From JAYZDK01 sp964604165 (GTDB taxonomy: Bacteria; Myxococcota_A; UBA796; CAJQPC01), in the NCBI GenBank assembly GCA_964604165.1, contig CAZRYF010000007.1, positions 68,191-132,190 of the forward strand: a DNA stretch of 64,000 bases, given 5' to 3'. This document shows, piece by piece, positions 7,875-16,426 of the stretch (position 1 is its first letter; each line of letters opens with the position of its first letter). The notes beneath the pieces are model-generated. The model had not been told where the DNA came from and did not search any database. It saw nothing but the letters and a program-made list of their open reading frames with translations. A program made the position numbers and the translations under genes.

Positions 7875-9641
7875 TCACATCGACAGCTGGGTGGTGGAAC
7901 GCCGCACAATCAAATCCATGAGGGTGCGGGACACAAACACAGCGGTGAAAAGGGTGGTTCCGATTCCCACCAGAAGGGTGACAGCAAAGCCCTTGATGGG
8001 CCCCGTGCCGTAGCTGTACAGCACCACGCCGGCGATGGCGGTGGTGATGTTCGCATCCACCACAGCGGACAGGGCATTGTCGAAGCCACTGTCCACCGCG
8101 GAGCGTGCGGTCTTGCCGAGACGGAGCTCCTCCCGGATTCGTTCGAAGATGATGATGTTGGCATCCACCGCCATACCCACCGTCAACGCGATGCCGGCGA
8201 TTCCTGGCAAGGTCAGCGTGGCCCCCATGCTCGCCAACAAAGCCATGATGCAGGCCACGTTCAGTCCCAGCGCGGCGTTGGCAACGACGCCAAGGGACCG
8301 GTAGTAGAGAAACATGAACAGGACCACCAGGATCCCGCCCACCATGGTGGCTCGCACCCCTGCAGCGATGGAGTCTGCACCCAACTGGGCACCGACCTGT
8401 CGTACTTCGCCAATGCTCACTGGCGCGGGAAGAGCGCCTGTACGCAGCACCAAGGACAGAATCGTCGCATCCTGTTGAATCTGGTAGGGGTCCCCTGCCC
8501 CCATCTCAATGGACGCTCGACCGCCGCCGATCTTCTCCCGAATGACCGGCGCAGAACGGGCCTGCCTGTCCAACACGATGGCAAAGCGTTTGCCCACATT
8601 GTCCCCGGTAATCTGAGCGAATTTCCGGCCCCCGGCGGGCTTGAATTCGAGGGCCACATAGGAGTCGCCCATCTGGTTCCACTGGACAGAGGCATCGTTG
8701 ATGTCGTCCCCGGTCAGGATCACCTGGTCCTTGAGGATGTAGGGGAGGGTCCGGACCTTGTCCTGGTTTTCAGCCTCTGCGGGCGGGTCTGTGTACTCCC
8801 AGAGGATCCGTTGATCCTGGGTGATGCGTCCGTTGTCCTGAAGCCAGTTGTTCAGGGCGTCATCATCCAGGAACAAGGCTGGCTCCATCTCCTCTTCAGC
8901 GGCGAGGAGGGCCCGCTGAAGGGCGTCCTCATCTGCATCCTCGTCCACCAGAAAGAACTCCAAAACCGCAGTGGTCCCGATGACCGAAATGGCCTGCTGC
9001 AGGTTGTCGATGCCCGGCAGTTGCACATTGATGTCCTGTCCCTTCCGAAGAATGGCCGGCTCCTTGACACCTGTGGCGTCCACCCGGTTCCGGAGACCCT
9101 CCACCGCCTGCTCCACGGAGTTGGCACCAATGAGGGTGATGGCATCCTCCTGCATCTCCCACACGTGCCACCGCGTCCCGTCGTCATCGGTGCGAACAGA
9201 CTGGTATCTGTAGGACCGCATTCGCTCCGCCATGGTGCTCTTCAAGTCCGCCAGAGAGGTCTCCTGGGCCAGGGCGATCTCCAGCGCCGGCTTGTTCCTG
9301 GCCCGCCGGATGTCCGTGGTCAGGATCTCATTGCGCTGGACCAGATCCTCCACGGTCTGTACATCCCGTCCCACCGCAGACCGCACGGCCTCGTCCACAT
9401 CCACGGAGAGGGTGAGGTCGATGCCGCCCTGAAGATCAAGTCCCAGGTTGATGCGTGTGTCCGGCATCCAGGAAGGCAGCGCGTCGTCCGCCCCTTCCGC
9501 CTCCGCGCCATCCACAGACTCCACCTGTGCAGCGATTCGGTCCGCTGCGCTTTCACCCAGAAAACTCGGCAAAAGCACGTAGACGGAGCCCAACAGTGCA
9601 CAGAGAATGACAGAAAAACGGAACCACCAGGTGCCACCCAT
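7875..9641 (-). CDS. secD: Protein translocase subunit SecD
   Basis: 588 residues. TM1 near residues 7-27 is followed by the conserved INLGLDLQGGIDLTL. The large periplasmic P1 domain spans roughly 60-400 and the C-terminal membrane bundle contains GMAVDANIIIFERIREEL, the SecD counterpart of the proton-relay region. I chose ATG 9641 because AAGGAG lies six bases upstream and the codon falls just after the yajC stop; the longer frame to 9662 would overlap yajC. Works with SecF and YajC at the inner membrane. Confidence 0.95.
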   Translation of the reverse strand: MGGTWWFRFSVILCALLGSVYVLLPSFLGESAADRIAAQVESVDGAEAEGADDALPSWMPDTRINLGLDLQGGIDLTLSVDVDEAVRSAVGRDVQTVEDLVQRNEILTTDIRRARNKPALEIALAQETSLADLKSTMAERMRSYRYQSVRTDDDGTRWHVWEMQEDAITLIGANSVEQAVEGLRNRVDATGVKEPAILRKGQDINVQLPGIDNLQQAISVIGTTAVLEFFLVDEDADEDALQRALLAAEEEMEPALFLDDDALNNWLQDNGRITQDQRILWEYTDPPAEAENQDKVRTLPYILKDQVILTGDDINDASVQWNQMGDSYVALEFKPAGGRKFAQITGDNVGKRFAIVLDRQARSAPVIREKIGGGRASIEMGAGDPYQIQQDATILSLVLRTGALPAPVSIGEVRQVGAQLGADSIAAGVRATMVGGILVVLFMFLYYRSLGVVANAALGLNVACIMALLASMGATLTLPGIAGIALTVGMAVDANIIIFERIREELRLGKTARSAVDSGFDNALSAVVDANITTAIAGVVLYSYGTGPIKGFAVTLLVGIGTTLFTAVFVSRTLMDLIVRRSTTQLSM

Positions 9642-9645
9642 GGGG

Positions 9646-10002
9646 CTACTCCTTGTCGCCATCGGTGGCCCCGAAAAGGGACTTCACCGAGGATTTTAGA
9701 AAGGGAATCCGGACCTTCTCCGAGACCTCGACGAGCACTTGCTCATCGTCCACCTGCCACACAACACCCACAATCCCGCCATCCGTGACCACACGATCCC
9801 CCTTTTTCAGGGCTGCGAGCAGGAGCGAGTGTTCGTTGCGGGACTTGTTCTGTGGCCGGATCACGAGGAAATAGAAGATGCCGATGAAAATCACCAGCAT
9901 GACCAGGGGCGAGCCCTGGGATTGGACAGCCTGGGGGGACGCCCCGCTCTGCGCGAAAGCGGTTTGGAAGAATGCCGGGAAAGTCGCAGGAAGGAACGTC
10001 AC
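9646..10002 (-). CDS. yajC: Preprotein translocase accessory subunit YajC
   Basis: A small single-pass membrane protein of the SecDF-YajC complex. It has the hallmark GSPLVMLVIFIGIFYFLVIRPQ membrane segment followed by the cytosolic domain LKKGDRVVTDGGIVGVV. The GTG at 10002 overlaps the tgt stop (GTGA) and has GGAG eight bases upstream, so I prefer it to the GTG at 10041. With this start there is an N-terminal hydrophobic stretch ending TAFAQSG that resembles a signal peptide, an unusual addition for YajC. Confidence 0.93.
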   Translation of the reverse strand: MTFLPATFPAFFQTAFAQSGASPQAVQSQGSPLVMLVIFIGIFYFLVIRPQNKSRNEHSLLLAALKKGDRVVTDGGIVGVVWQVDDEQVLVEVSEKVRIPFLKSSVKSLFGATDGDKE

Positions 10003-11147
10003 TTTGAATTCTCCGAGCCGTCCGCGTAGGAACTGCGCCACAGGGTGCTCTCAAGTCGCAGGGTTTCCACTGCCTGGGGACCGTCGGAGATGGCCTGGCG
10101 GAGTTTGCGCATGAGGTCCTGGTAGAAAGAGAGGTTGTGGAGGGTCAGGAGCCTGGGGGCCAGGACTTCCTTGGTCATGTGCAGGTGCCTCAAGTAGGCC
10201 CGGCTGAAAGACCGGCACGTATAACACGCACAGTCCGGGTCGATGGGTGCCGGGTCATCGCGAAACCGGGCGTGCTTGAGCGTGAGTCTCCCAAAGGGCG
10301 TAAACACGACCCCAAACCGGGCCAAACGGGTGGGCATGACGCAGTCGAACAGGTCCACCCCGCGGGCGGCAGCCCCTACGATATCGTCTGGATATCCCAC
10401 CCCCATGAGGTACCGGACCTTCTCCTTCGGCAAACACTCCAGGGACAGGGAGACCATGTCGAGCATCTCTTCCTGGGTCTCACCCACGCTCAGCCCACCC
10501 ATGGCGTAGCCGTCCAGGTCCATGTCTGCGAGCAGGTTGGCGTGGTCTCTCCGCAGTCCTGGATGGAACCCTCCCTGAACGATCCCGAACAGGGCCGTTC
10601 GGTCCGGGTGTCTTCGCGCATCCAGGCAGCGCTGGAGCCAGCGGGTGGTTCTCTCCGTACTTCGCCGGGTCCTGTGGAAGTCTGCAGGATGCTCAATGCA
10701 TTCATCCAGGGCCATGGCTACATCCACGCCGAGGGCCTCCTGGATTTCCACGGCCAGCTCCGGAGTCAACAACCGCCACTGGCCATCCAGGTTGCTCAGG
10801 AAATGGACTCCTTCTTCTTTGACCCTGGCCTTTTCCCGAAAGGAGAAGACCTGGTACCCACCGGAGTCCGTGAGGATGGGACGCTTCCAGCCCATCATCT
10901 TGTGAAGGCCTCCCAGGGACTGAACCAGCTCGTGTCCAGGCCTTACCCACAGGTGGTAGGTGTTCGCGAGGATCATTCCCGCGCCGCAGTCTTCCACCTC
11001 TTCCGGGGTCAGTCCCTTGACGCTACCCCCTGTTCCCACCGGCATGAAGGCTGGCGTCTGCACGTCTCCATGGGGAAGGGTCAGCACCCCCCTTCTGGCA
11101 GCACCTGCCGTCTCATTTCCCCGGTAGGAGCAGCATTGCGTCGCCAT
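9999..11147 (-). CDS. tgt: tRNA-guanine transglycosylase
   Basis: Exchanges guanine 34 for preQ1 in tRNAs with GUN anticodons during queuosine synthesis. Visible motifs: RRGVLTLPHGDVQTPAFMPVGT at the start of the barrel, the active-site block LTDSGGYQVFS, the second catalytic Asp in DLFDCVMPTR, and the zinc site DCACYTCRSFSRAYLRHL. The frame is open far upstream through queA, but ATG 11147 gives a normal length of about 382 residues and overlaps queA by 35 bases. It pairs with queA next to it. Confidence 0.95.
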   Translation of the reverse strand: MATQCCSYRGNETAGAARRGVLTLPHGDVQTPAFMPVGTGGSVKGLTPEEVEDCGAGMILANTYHLWVRPGHELVQSLGGLHKMMGWKRPILTDSGGYQVFSFREKARVKEEGVHFLSNLDGQWRLLTPELAVEIQEALGVDVAMALDECIEHPADFHRTRRSTERTTRWLQRCLDARRHPDRTALFGIVQGGFHPGLRRDHANLLADMDLDGYAMGGLSVGETQEEMLDMVSLSLECLPKEKVRYLMGVGYPDDIVGAAARGVDLFDCVMPTRLARFGVVFTPFGRLTLKHARFRDDPAPIDPDCACYTCRSFSRAYLRHLHMTKEVLAPRLLTLHNLSFYQDLMRKLRQAISDGPQAVETLRLESTLWRSSYADGSENSK

Positions 11148-12156
11148 AGGAGTAGAACCGGTAGCCGCGAGAGACTGCGTGGCCGTAGGCCGAGAGCACC
11201 TTCTCTCGCCCCCCGAATGCACAGACCAGCATGAGCAGGCTTGTGCGGGGCAGGTGAAAGTTGGTGACAAGCCCATCGACGCAGCGAAACCGATGGCCTT
11301 CCCTGAGGAACAGCCGGGTAACCCCTTCCCCTGCCTCTGGCAGCCGTGAACCCGCCGCGGTGGCAGCCTCCAGCGTGCGAACGCTCGTGGTTCCCACCGC
11401 AACGACTCGGCCTCGTGCCTCCCGACACTTCCTGACCGCCTCCACGGTTTCCTCTGGAACCCGGTACTTCTCTGCATGGAGCTCCCCCCGGGTGAGGTCC
11501 GCCGGCCGAAGGGGCCGAAAGGTGCCGATACCCACGTGAAGGGTGATCCGCGCCAACCCCACGCCCTTCTTCGCGAGGGTCTGGACCAGGGGCTCGGTCA
11601 GGTGCAAGCCAGCTGTGGGCGCCGCCACAGCGCCGGGTTGGTCTGCAAAGATGGTCTGGTATCTCTGGCTGTCCAACTCCTCGGCAGCCCGGCGCATATA
11701 GGGCGGCAAGGGCATCGCCCCCTGCGCATTCATCAAGGCAAGGGGCTCCGGATGGGTCTCTACGGTCCAACGACCGTCCTCATGTCGATCCAGGAGCTGG
11801 ATGGATCCCTTGTTTCCTATGGCCAGGGCCTCCCCTACCCGCAAACGACTCCCCGGTCGCAGGAGGGCTTCCACGGGCCCCGGGCCAGGGCCCAGGAGAA
11901 GCACCTCCACTCGTCCGCCCGTCTCCCGGCGGGCCCACAACCTGGCTGGCAGCACCCGGGTGTCGTTCACGACCAACAAGTCTCCTGGACGAAGCCAGGC
12001 TGGGAGGTCCCGTATATGTGCATCTCGGATGGCCTCCCCACAAACCAACAGCCGGCCCCCATCCCGATCGGTCGGGGGGTACCTTGCGATGCTTGCGTCT
12101 GGAAGCGCGTAGTCGTACGCGCTTGCGTCGCTATCGGCCTGCAATCCGGATGACAT
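11113..12156 (-). CDS. queA: S-adenosylmethionine:tRNA ribosyltransferase-isomerase
   Basis: Transfers the ribosyl moiety of SAM to preQ1-tRNA, giving epoxyqueuosine. It has the family blocks DYALPDASIARYPP at the N-terminus, GDLLVVNDTRVLPARL, and GLHLTEPLVQTLAKKGV, and ends VTNFHLPRTSLLMLV followed by YGHAVSRGYRFYSYGDAMLL. The ATG at 12156 lies inside the csrA end (26-base overlap); the longer frame to 12249 has no family similarity. Co-transcribed with tgt downstream. Confidence 0.95.
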   Translation of the reverse strand: MSSGLQADSDASAYDYALPDASIARYPPTDRDGGRLLVCGEAIRDAHIRDLPAWLRPGDLLVVNDTRVLPARLWARRETGGRVEVLLLGPGPGPVEALLRPGSRLRVGEALAIGNKGSIQLLDRHEDGRWTVETHPEPLALMNAQGAMPLPPYMRRAAEELDSQRYQTIFADQPGAVAAPTAGLHLTEPLVQTLAKKGVGLARITLHVGIGTFRPLRPADLTRGELHAEKYRVPEETVEAVRKCREARGRVVAVGTTSVRTLEAATAAGSRLPEAGEGVTRLFLREGHRFRCVDGLVTNFHLPRTSLLMLVCAFGGREKVLSAYGHAVSRGYRFYSYGDAMLLLPGK

Positions 12157-12349
12157 CGGGCATGGCGCTCCCTGGGCGCGCGGGCTCAGGGGCTTCCTCG
12201 ACCCCAGGAGCAGCAATTCGTTCGAGGCTGACTTCCCGTGGGGCATCAATACACAGACGGACCCAGTTGCCTCTGATGCGTTTGATGTGGATTCGCACGT
12301 CCTCTCCGACCTGCAGAACCTCGCCTTCTCTTTGTGTCAGAACCAGCAT
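12131..12349 (-). CDS. csrA: Carbon storage regulator CsrA
   Basis: A 72-residue RNA-binding translational regulator. The core MLVLTQREGEVLQVGEDVRIHIKRIRGNWVRLCIDAPREVSLER matches CsrA, including the RNA-binding beta-1 (LVLTQR) and the conserved APREV..ER end; after that comes a lineage-specific tail rich in Pro/Ala/Glu. ATG 12349 fits the conserved start; the upstream frame is not homologous. It sits at the head of queA-tgt-sec, and its leader has ACGGA motifs (12415-12419 and 12363-12367 on the minus strand) that could allow self-binding. Confidence 0.93.
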   Translation of the reverse strand: MLVLTQREGEVLQVGEDVRIHIKRIRGNWVRLCIDAPREVSLERIAAPGVEEAPEPARPGSAMPDVIRIAGR

Positions 12350-12434
12350 TCTTTGCCTCTCATCCGTCGCTTCCTGCGACCGTTCTCGCCCCGGCGACGC
12401 GCAACTAACCCCACTCCGTTCCTCCCAGCAAGCC

Positions 12435-12785
12435 CTATCTGCCGGAAGGAATGATCTCCAGGCGCACCCCTTCCACCACTGGCTCATTGAGATCCAGTCG
12501 AATCGGTGTCACAAGCTGGGGATCTGTGGGCCCAAAGCCATCGCCATCCCGATCCAGCCCGGCCCGCAGCTTGACCGTCCCGAGCCCGGCAGGAACCTCG
12601 AAGACAAAGGGCCCCGCCCCATTCAAAACCACAACATGAGCCAGCAAGGGGTGTTGTCCCGGGCCCTGCTCCACCAGCAGTTCCACACGGATCGGGCCCG
12701 GTTCACTCTGGATCAGGTTTCCCTTCACCTGGACGGCTGGAACCCCGGCCCAGACGGCCAGGCCAAGGATGCAAAGGGCACTCAT
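12435..12785 (-). CDS. Small secreted protein of unknown function
   Basis: 116 residues, signal peptide about 1-18 (CILGLAVWAGVPAVQ). The mature part looks like a compact beta-sandwich: VKGNLIQSEPGPIRVELLVEQ, then a strand ending LAHVVVLNGAGPFVFEVP, an Asp/Gly-rich turn AGLDRDGDGFGPTDP that could bind calcium, and VVEGVRLEIIPS. The start overlaps the uracil-DNA glycosylase stop (ATGA), so the two are likely translated from one mRNA although their functions look unrelated. No family recognised. Confidence 0.62.
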   Translation of the reverse strand: MSALCILGLAVWAGVPAVQVKGNLIQSEPGPIRVELLVEQGPGQHPLLAHVVVLNGAGPFVFEVPAGLGTVKLRAGLDRDGDGFGPTDPQLVTPIRLDLNEPVVEGVRLEIIPSGR

Positions 12786-13697
12786 CTGATCCCTCCAAGG
12801 TCGTCATACCGTTGCCGAAGTGCCTTGAGATCTTCGAAGACAAGGCGCTTGTCCTGCGGTTGTTTCAAGAGGTAGGTCGGATGAAAAGTGGGCAGGACCG
12901 GGACGCCGGCAAAGGAGCCCCACTCACCCCGGACTTCCTTGATTCCGTGTGCGCATCTCAACAGGGTCAAAGCGGCAGCCCCCCCCAGGGAGAGAATCAC
13001 CTTGGGGTCCACGGCCTGCACCTGCCTCTCAAGAAAGGTTCGGCAGGTGTCGAGCTCCTCCTGCAGGGGGGTACGGTTGGAGGGGGGGCGACACTTGACC
13101 ACATTGGTAATGTAGACTTGGTCCCGTTGAAGCCCCAAGACGTGCTTCAACATGTCGTCCAACATGCGACCGGCTGGACCGACAAGAGGGACTGCGGCAC
13201 GGTCCTCCTGGCCCCCGGGGGCTTCCCCCACCACCAGGAGATCAGCGGTTGGATTGCCTGCGCCAAATACCAGTTTGGTTCGCCCCGTCGACAAAGAACA
13301 CCGCTGGCAATCCATCAATTCAGCCTGGATCCGTTCCAGGGGGCCTCCCGAATCCAAGGGGGGCGCAGACACAGTGGTCACCACTGTCGGTGTGCGCTGC
13401 CCGGGTGTGCGCTGCCCGGGTGTGCGCTGCCCGGGTGTGCGCTGCCCGGGTGTGCGCTNNNNNNNNNNNNNNNNNNNNNNNNNNNNNNNNNNNNNNNNNN
13501 NNNNNNNNNNNNNNNNNNNNNNNNNNNNNNNNNNNNNNNNNNNNNNNNNNNNNNNNNNGCGGGGGCGGGTTGGGCTGGTTCGTCTTTGGGTCGGACTCCG
13601 TCATCCCCAGGGACAACACCCCGCAAGCGTGAGCATCCAGCAGGATCGCCTTGAGATCGGCCGTGAGATCCGCGAGCTCCTGGGCGAATTCATCCAT
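12782..13697 (-). CDS. Family 4 uracil-DNA glycosylase, interrupted by an assembly gap
   Basis: The catalytic domain runs from about 13384 downward: DCQRCSLSTGRTKLVFGAGNP with two Fe-S Cys, then the active-site motif GEAPGGQED, then PLVGPAGRMLDDML, YITNVVKCRPPSNRTP (third Cys), DTCRTF (fourth Cys), and the second motif HPTYLL. Family 4 enzymes are thermostable-type UDGs with a [4Fe-4S] cluster that excise uracil from DNA. The N-terminal part is on the other side of the 100-N gap: a start at 13697 gives MDEFAQELADLTADLKAILLD, like the helix found before the linker in such proteins. The two halves are in different frames only because the gap length is arbitrary. The linker contains a TPGQR repeat. 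Confidence 0.8.
13390..13458. repeat. 15-bp tandem repeat next to the assembly gap
   Basis: About 4.6 direct copies of a 15-bp unit containing TGTGCGCTGCCCGGG run into the Ns. Because 15 is a multiple of three, the repeat keeps frame inside the glycosylase gene and encodes TPGQR units on the minus strand. The array very likely caused the gap; its true length is unknown. There are no spacers, so it is not CRISPR. Confidence 0.9.
13459..13558. other. Assembly gap (100 N)
   Basis: Exactly 100 N, the usual placeholder for a gap of unknown size. It lies within the uracil-DNA glycosylase gene beside a tandem repeat. Confidence 0.99.
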
Positions 13698-13705
13698 CCG
13701 TTTTC

Positions 13706-14311
13706 CTACCCATTGTTGGAATCATGTGCCAGAGGCAGTCGAAAACCAAGATCCCGAAGTTCAGTGATCAGCCGGGGGATCGGCAGGCCCACTACATTGA
13801 ACCAGTCCCCCTCCACGCGCTCGATGAACCACGGGCCCAGGGACTCCACCCGGTAACCACCGGCACACATCGCTCCTTCCCCCTGCGCCACGTATCGCCG
13901 CACCTCCTCTTCGGTGATGTCCGACCGAAAGCGAATGCGCGTCCCCTCGACAAAGACCCGGCGAACACCTTCCCAGGCCAAAGCGACCGCGGTGACCAGA
14001 TCATGATCCCTGCCCACAAGACCTCGAAGCATGTCCAGGTGTTCAGCGGCATCGGCCGGCTTGCCAAAGGGGGTGCCATCCAAGTGGGCCACCTGGTCTG
14101 CAGCAATGACCAGACACCCCGGATGCCTCGGCAGGACCACCTCCAGTTTTGCCACAGCCAGAAGCTTCGCCTTTTCGATGGGGTCGTCTGCTCCCACAAG
14201 CGTCTCGTCAATGCCCGGAGGGTCTGCCACGGAAGGAATCCCCGCAGCCTGCAGCAATTCCCCTCGCCATGGACTGGAGGAGGCCAGCACAACCGGCGGA
14301 AGTGTGGCCAT
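13706..14311 (-). CDS. maf: Maf-family nucleoside triphosphate pyrophosphatase
   Basis: A house-cleaning enzyme that hydrolyses non-canonical or pyrimidine NTPs to NMP and PPi. The start at ATG 14311 gives MATLPPVVLASSSPWRGELL, the Maf N-terminal motif (ASSSPWR), followed by GIDET, CLVIAADQVAHLDG with the catalytic Asp, GKPADAAEHLDMLRGLVGRDHDLVTAVAL, and YVAQGEGAMCAGGYRVESLGPWFIERVEGDWFNVVGLPI. The upstream frame to 14482 is not homologous. It precedes the uracil-DNA glycosylase gene by 8 bases, so both may protect DNA from damaged or unwanted nucleotides. Which Maf subfamily it belongs to is uncertain. Confidence 0.93.
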   Translation of the reverse strand: MATLPPVVLASSSPWRGELLQAAGIPSVADPPGIDETLVGADDPIEKAKLLAVAKLEVVLPRHPGCLVIAADQVAHLDGTPFGKPADAAEHLDMLRGLVGRDHDLVTAVALAWEGVRRVFVEGTRIRFRSDITEEEVRRYVAQGEGAMCAGGYRVESLGPWFIERVEGDWFNVVGLPIPRLITELRDLGFRLPLAHDSNNG

Positions 14312-14417
14312 GGACAAGGTTTGCCTCCCGGCGGGTGGCCCCGCCTCACTGGGCATAGTACGCTTCGCTCCGAATTGCCTCCCTTCCTCTCGCGCCACCC
14401 ATGAAGTCCCGCTGCCC

Positions 14418-16424
14418 ATGACCACCCGCGCCGTCGGTATTGATCTCGGAACGACATTTTCTGCCATCGCGCACGTGAACAAGCACGGTGTCCCGGAGAT
14501 TCTTCACAACGCCGAGGGCGACCGGATCACCCCATCGGTGCTGTTGTTTGATGGGGAGGAAGTCCTTGTTGGGAACTACGCAAAGCAGTCTGCGGTGGTC
14601 TACCCGGAGCGGGTCGTCCAATTTGCGAAACGCTACATGGGGGATGAGGAGTACCGGTTTCACCACGGCACCACGGACTACACGCCCGAGCGGCTCTCGG
14701 CCTTCATCCTGTCCAAGCTCAAGCACGAGGCGGAGGTCAAGCTCGGACACCGGATTGACCGGGCGGTGATCACAGTCCCGGCCCACTTCGGTGAAGCAGA
14801 GCGGCAGGCCACCATTCGCGCTGGTGAGATCGCTGGGTTGCAGGTGCTTCAGCTGGTCAATGAACCTACGGCGGCTGCTTTCGCCTACGGCCTGGAGCGT
14901 GTCGGGGAAGACCAGCAGGTGTTGGTCTTTGACCTGGGGGGCGGCACCTTTGACGTGACGATTATTCGCATCGAGGGCAAGGACCTGACGGTAGTGGCCA
15001 CCGCAGGGGACCACCAACTGGGGGGCAAGGACTGGGATGATGCCTTGATCCAATTCGCCGCGGCCCGGTTTGAGGAGCGGCACGGAATCGACCCACTGGA
15101 GGACCAGGTCGCGTACCACGATCTTCGCCAGAAGTGCGTGTCTGCAAAGCTCTCCCTGACCCGTCGGCCTTCGATCCAGCTGTTTTTCGACACCCAGGGC
15201 AAGGTGATGCGAGAGGAGGTGACCCGGGAGGGGTTCGAAGACCTCACGGCGCCCCTGCTCAAGCGATGTGAATCCCTGGTGCTGGATGTACTGGAGGATG
15301 CGGGCCTGGTTCCCGAGGCGATCGACACGGTGCTATTGGCAGGGGGCGCAACGCGCATGCCCATGGTGCGTGAAATGCTGGAGACCGTCTTCGGAAGGCC
15401 TCCGTCCAAGGACATTCACCCGGATGAATGCGTGGCCCTCGGGGCAGCGCTCACAGCCGCCATTTTGGCTGCGGATGCGGATGGGGCGGACTCGGGCATC
15501 GACGTTCGCACCCACGACGTCACCTCCCATTCCCTGGGGATGGTGGTGTACCGGGATGCAGCCCTCTTCAACTCCAAGGTCATCGCGCGAAACGCCCGCA
15601 TTCCTTCCGAGCGCACCCGGGACGAATACGTCACCACCCACGATGGACAGACCACCATGGATCTCTGGCTGGTGCAGGGGGAAAACGAGAGCCCTCTGGA
15701 GTGCGCTGTCTTGGGTCACTTCGAGTTCTACGGCATTCCCCCTCGCCCGGCGGGAGACTCCTCCTTGTCGGTGACCTTCCGCTACAACGCCAATGGCATT
15801 GTGGAGGTGGAGGCCATGGACCTCAAGAGCGGCCAGACCCTTCCCCATCGCCTGGCGAAAGGTGCCATGACCCTGGAGGACCTTGTCCAGAACCGGGCCC
15901 CGATCCATATGGCCCTGCTCATGGACTGTTCCGGTTCAATGTACGGGCAATCCCTGGACGATGCGCGCTCCGCCGCTCGGGATTTTGCCCACCAGTCCCT
16001 GCAGCCCGGCCGCCAGCTGGCTGTGGTGGCTTTTCCCGGGGGAATCGTGTGTCCGTTGTCGGCGGACCCCATGCGGGTATCCGAGAGCCTGGAGACCTTG
16101 TCTCCCATCGGCTCCACACCCCTGGCTCTCGGCTTGAGAAACGCCCAGGAGGTGCTCGCGCCCCAAGCGGGCGTGCAGCGGGTGTTCATCATCCTCACCG
16201 ATGGTCAACCCGATGACCCGGAAGACGCCCTCGCCGAAGTCCACCGGATCCGTTCCAATGGGGGCCGCGTCATCACGGTGGGCGTCGGCCCCCAGGTGCG
16301 CCCCGAGTACTTGCGAAGCCTGGCTTCCAACCGCGCGGACTACCACTTCTGCAATGAGAGCGTGGAGCTGAAGGGTACCTTCACCAATCTCGCGACCGAG
16401 CTGACAAGCGAGGCGACCGCTTAG
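14418..16424 (+). CDS. Hsp70-family protein fused to a von Willebrand factor A domain
   Basis: 668 residues. Residues 1-370 are an Hsp70 nucleotide-binding domain: GIDLGTTFSAIAHVN (phosphate 1), EPTAAAFAYGL (connect), DLGGGTFDVTIIRI (phosphate 2), LAGGATRMPMVREML (adenosine). A linker/substrate-binding beta domain follows (DVTSHSLGMVVY onward, about 375-490). In place of the helical lid there is a vWA domain (about 497-668) with an intact MIDAS: DCSGS (Asp503, Ser505, Ser507), GSTPLALGL with the Thr, and LTDGQPDD. ATG 14418 was chosen because the upstream frame reads through maf. The first gene of a five-gene module at 14418-20857. Likely a cytoplasmic, ATP-driven chaperone that captures a partner through a metal-dependent vWA contact; client unknown. 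Confidence 0.9.
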   Translation: MTTRAVGIDLGTTFSAIAHVNKHGVPEILHNAEGDRITPSVLLFDGEEVLVGNYAKQSAVVYPERVVQFAKRYMGDEEYRFHHGTTDYTPERLSAFILSKLKHEAEVKLGHRIDRAVITVPAHFGEAERQATIRAGEIAGLQVLQLVNEPTAAAFAYGLERVGEDQQVLVFDLGGGTFDVTIIRIEGKDLTVVATAGDHQLGGKDWDDALIQFAAARFEERHGIDPLEDQVAYHDLRQKCVSAKLSLTRRPSIQLFFDTQGKVMREEVTREGFEDLTAPLLKRCESLVLDVLEDAGLVPEAIDTVLLAGGATRMPMVREMLETVFGRPPSKDIHPDECVALGAALTAAILAADADGADSGIDVRTHDVTSHSLGMVVYRDAALFNSKVIARNARIPSERTRDEYVTTHDGQTTMDLWLVQGENESPLECAVLGHFEFYGIPPRPAGDSSLSVTFRYNANGIVEVEAMDLKSGQTLPHRLAKGAMTLEDLVQNRAPIHMALLMDCSGSMYGQSLDDARSAARDFAHQSLQPGRQLAVVAFPGGIVCPLSADPMRVSESLETLSPIGSTPLALGLRNAQEVLAPQAGVQRVFIILTDGQPDDPEDALAEVHRIRSNGGRVITVGVGPQVRPEYLRSLASNRADYHFCNESVELKGTFTNLATELTSEATA

Positions 16425-16426
16425 CC

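Noticed and set aside
7866..9788. Antisense frame of about 640 residues opposite secD
   Set aside because: No recognisable motif, composition biased, and SecD is well supported on the other strand.
13390..13458. Short direct repeats as a CRISPR array
   Set aside because: 15-bp tandem units with no spacers and in-frame coding; no cas genes.
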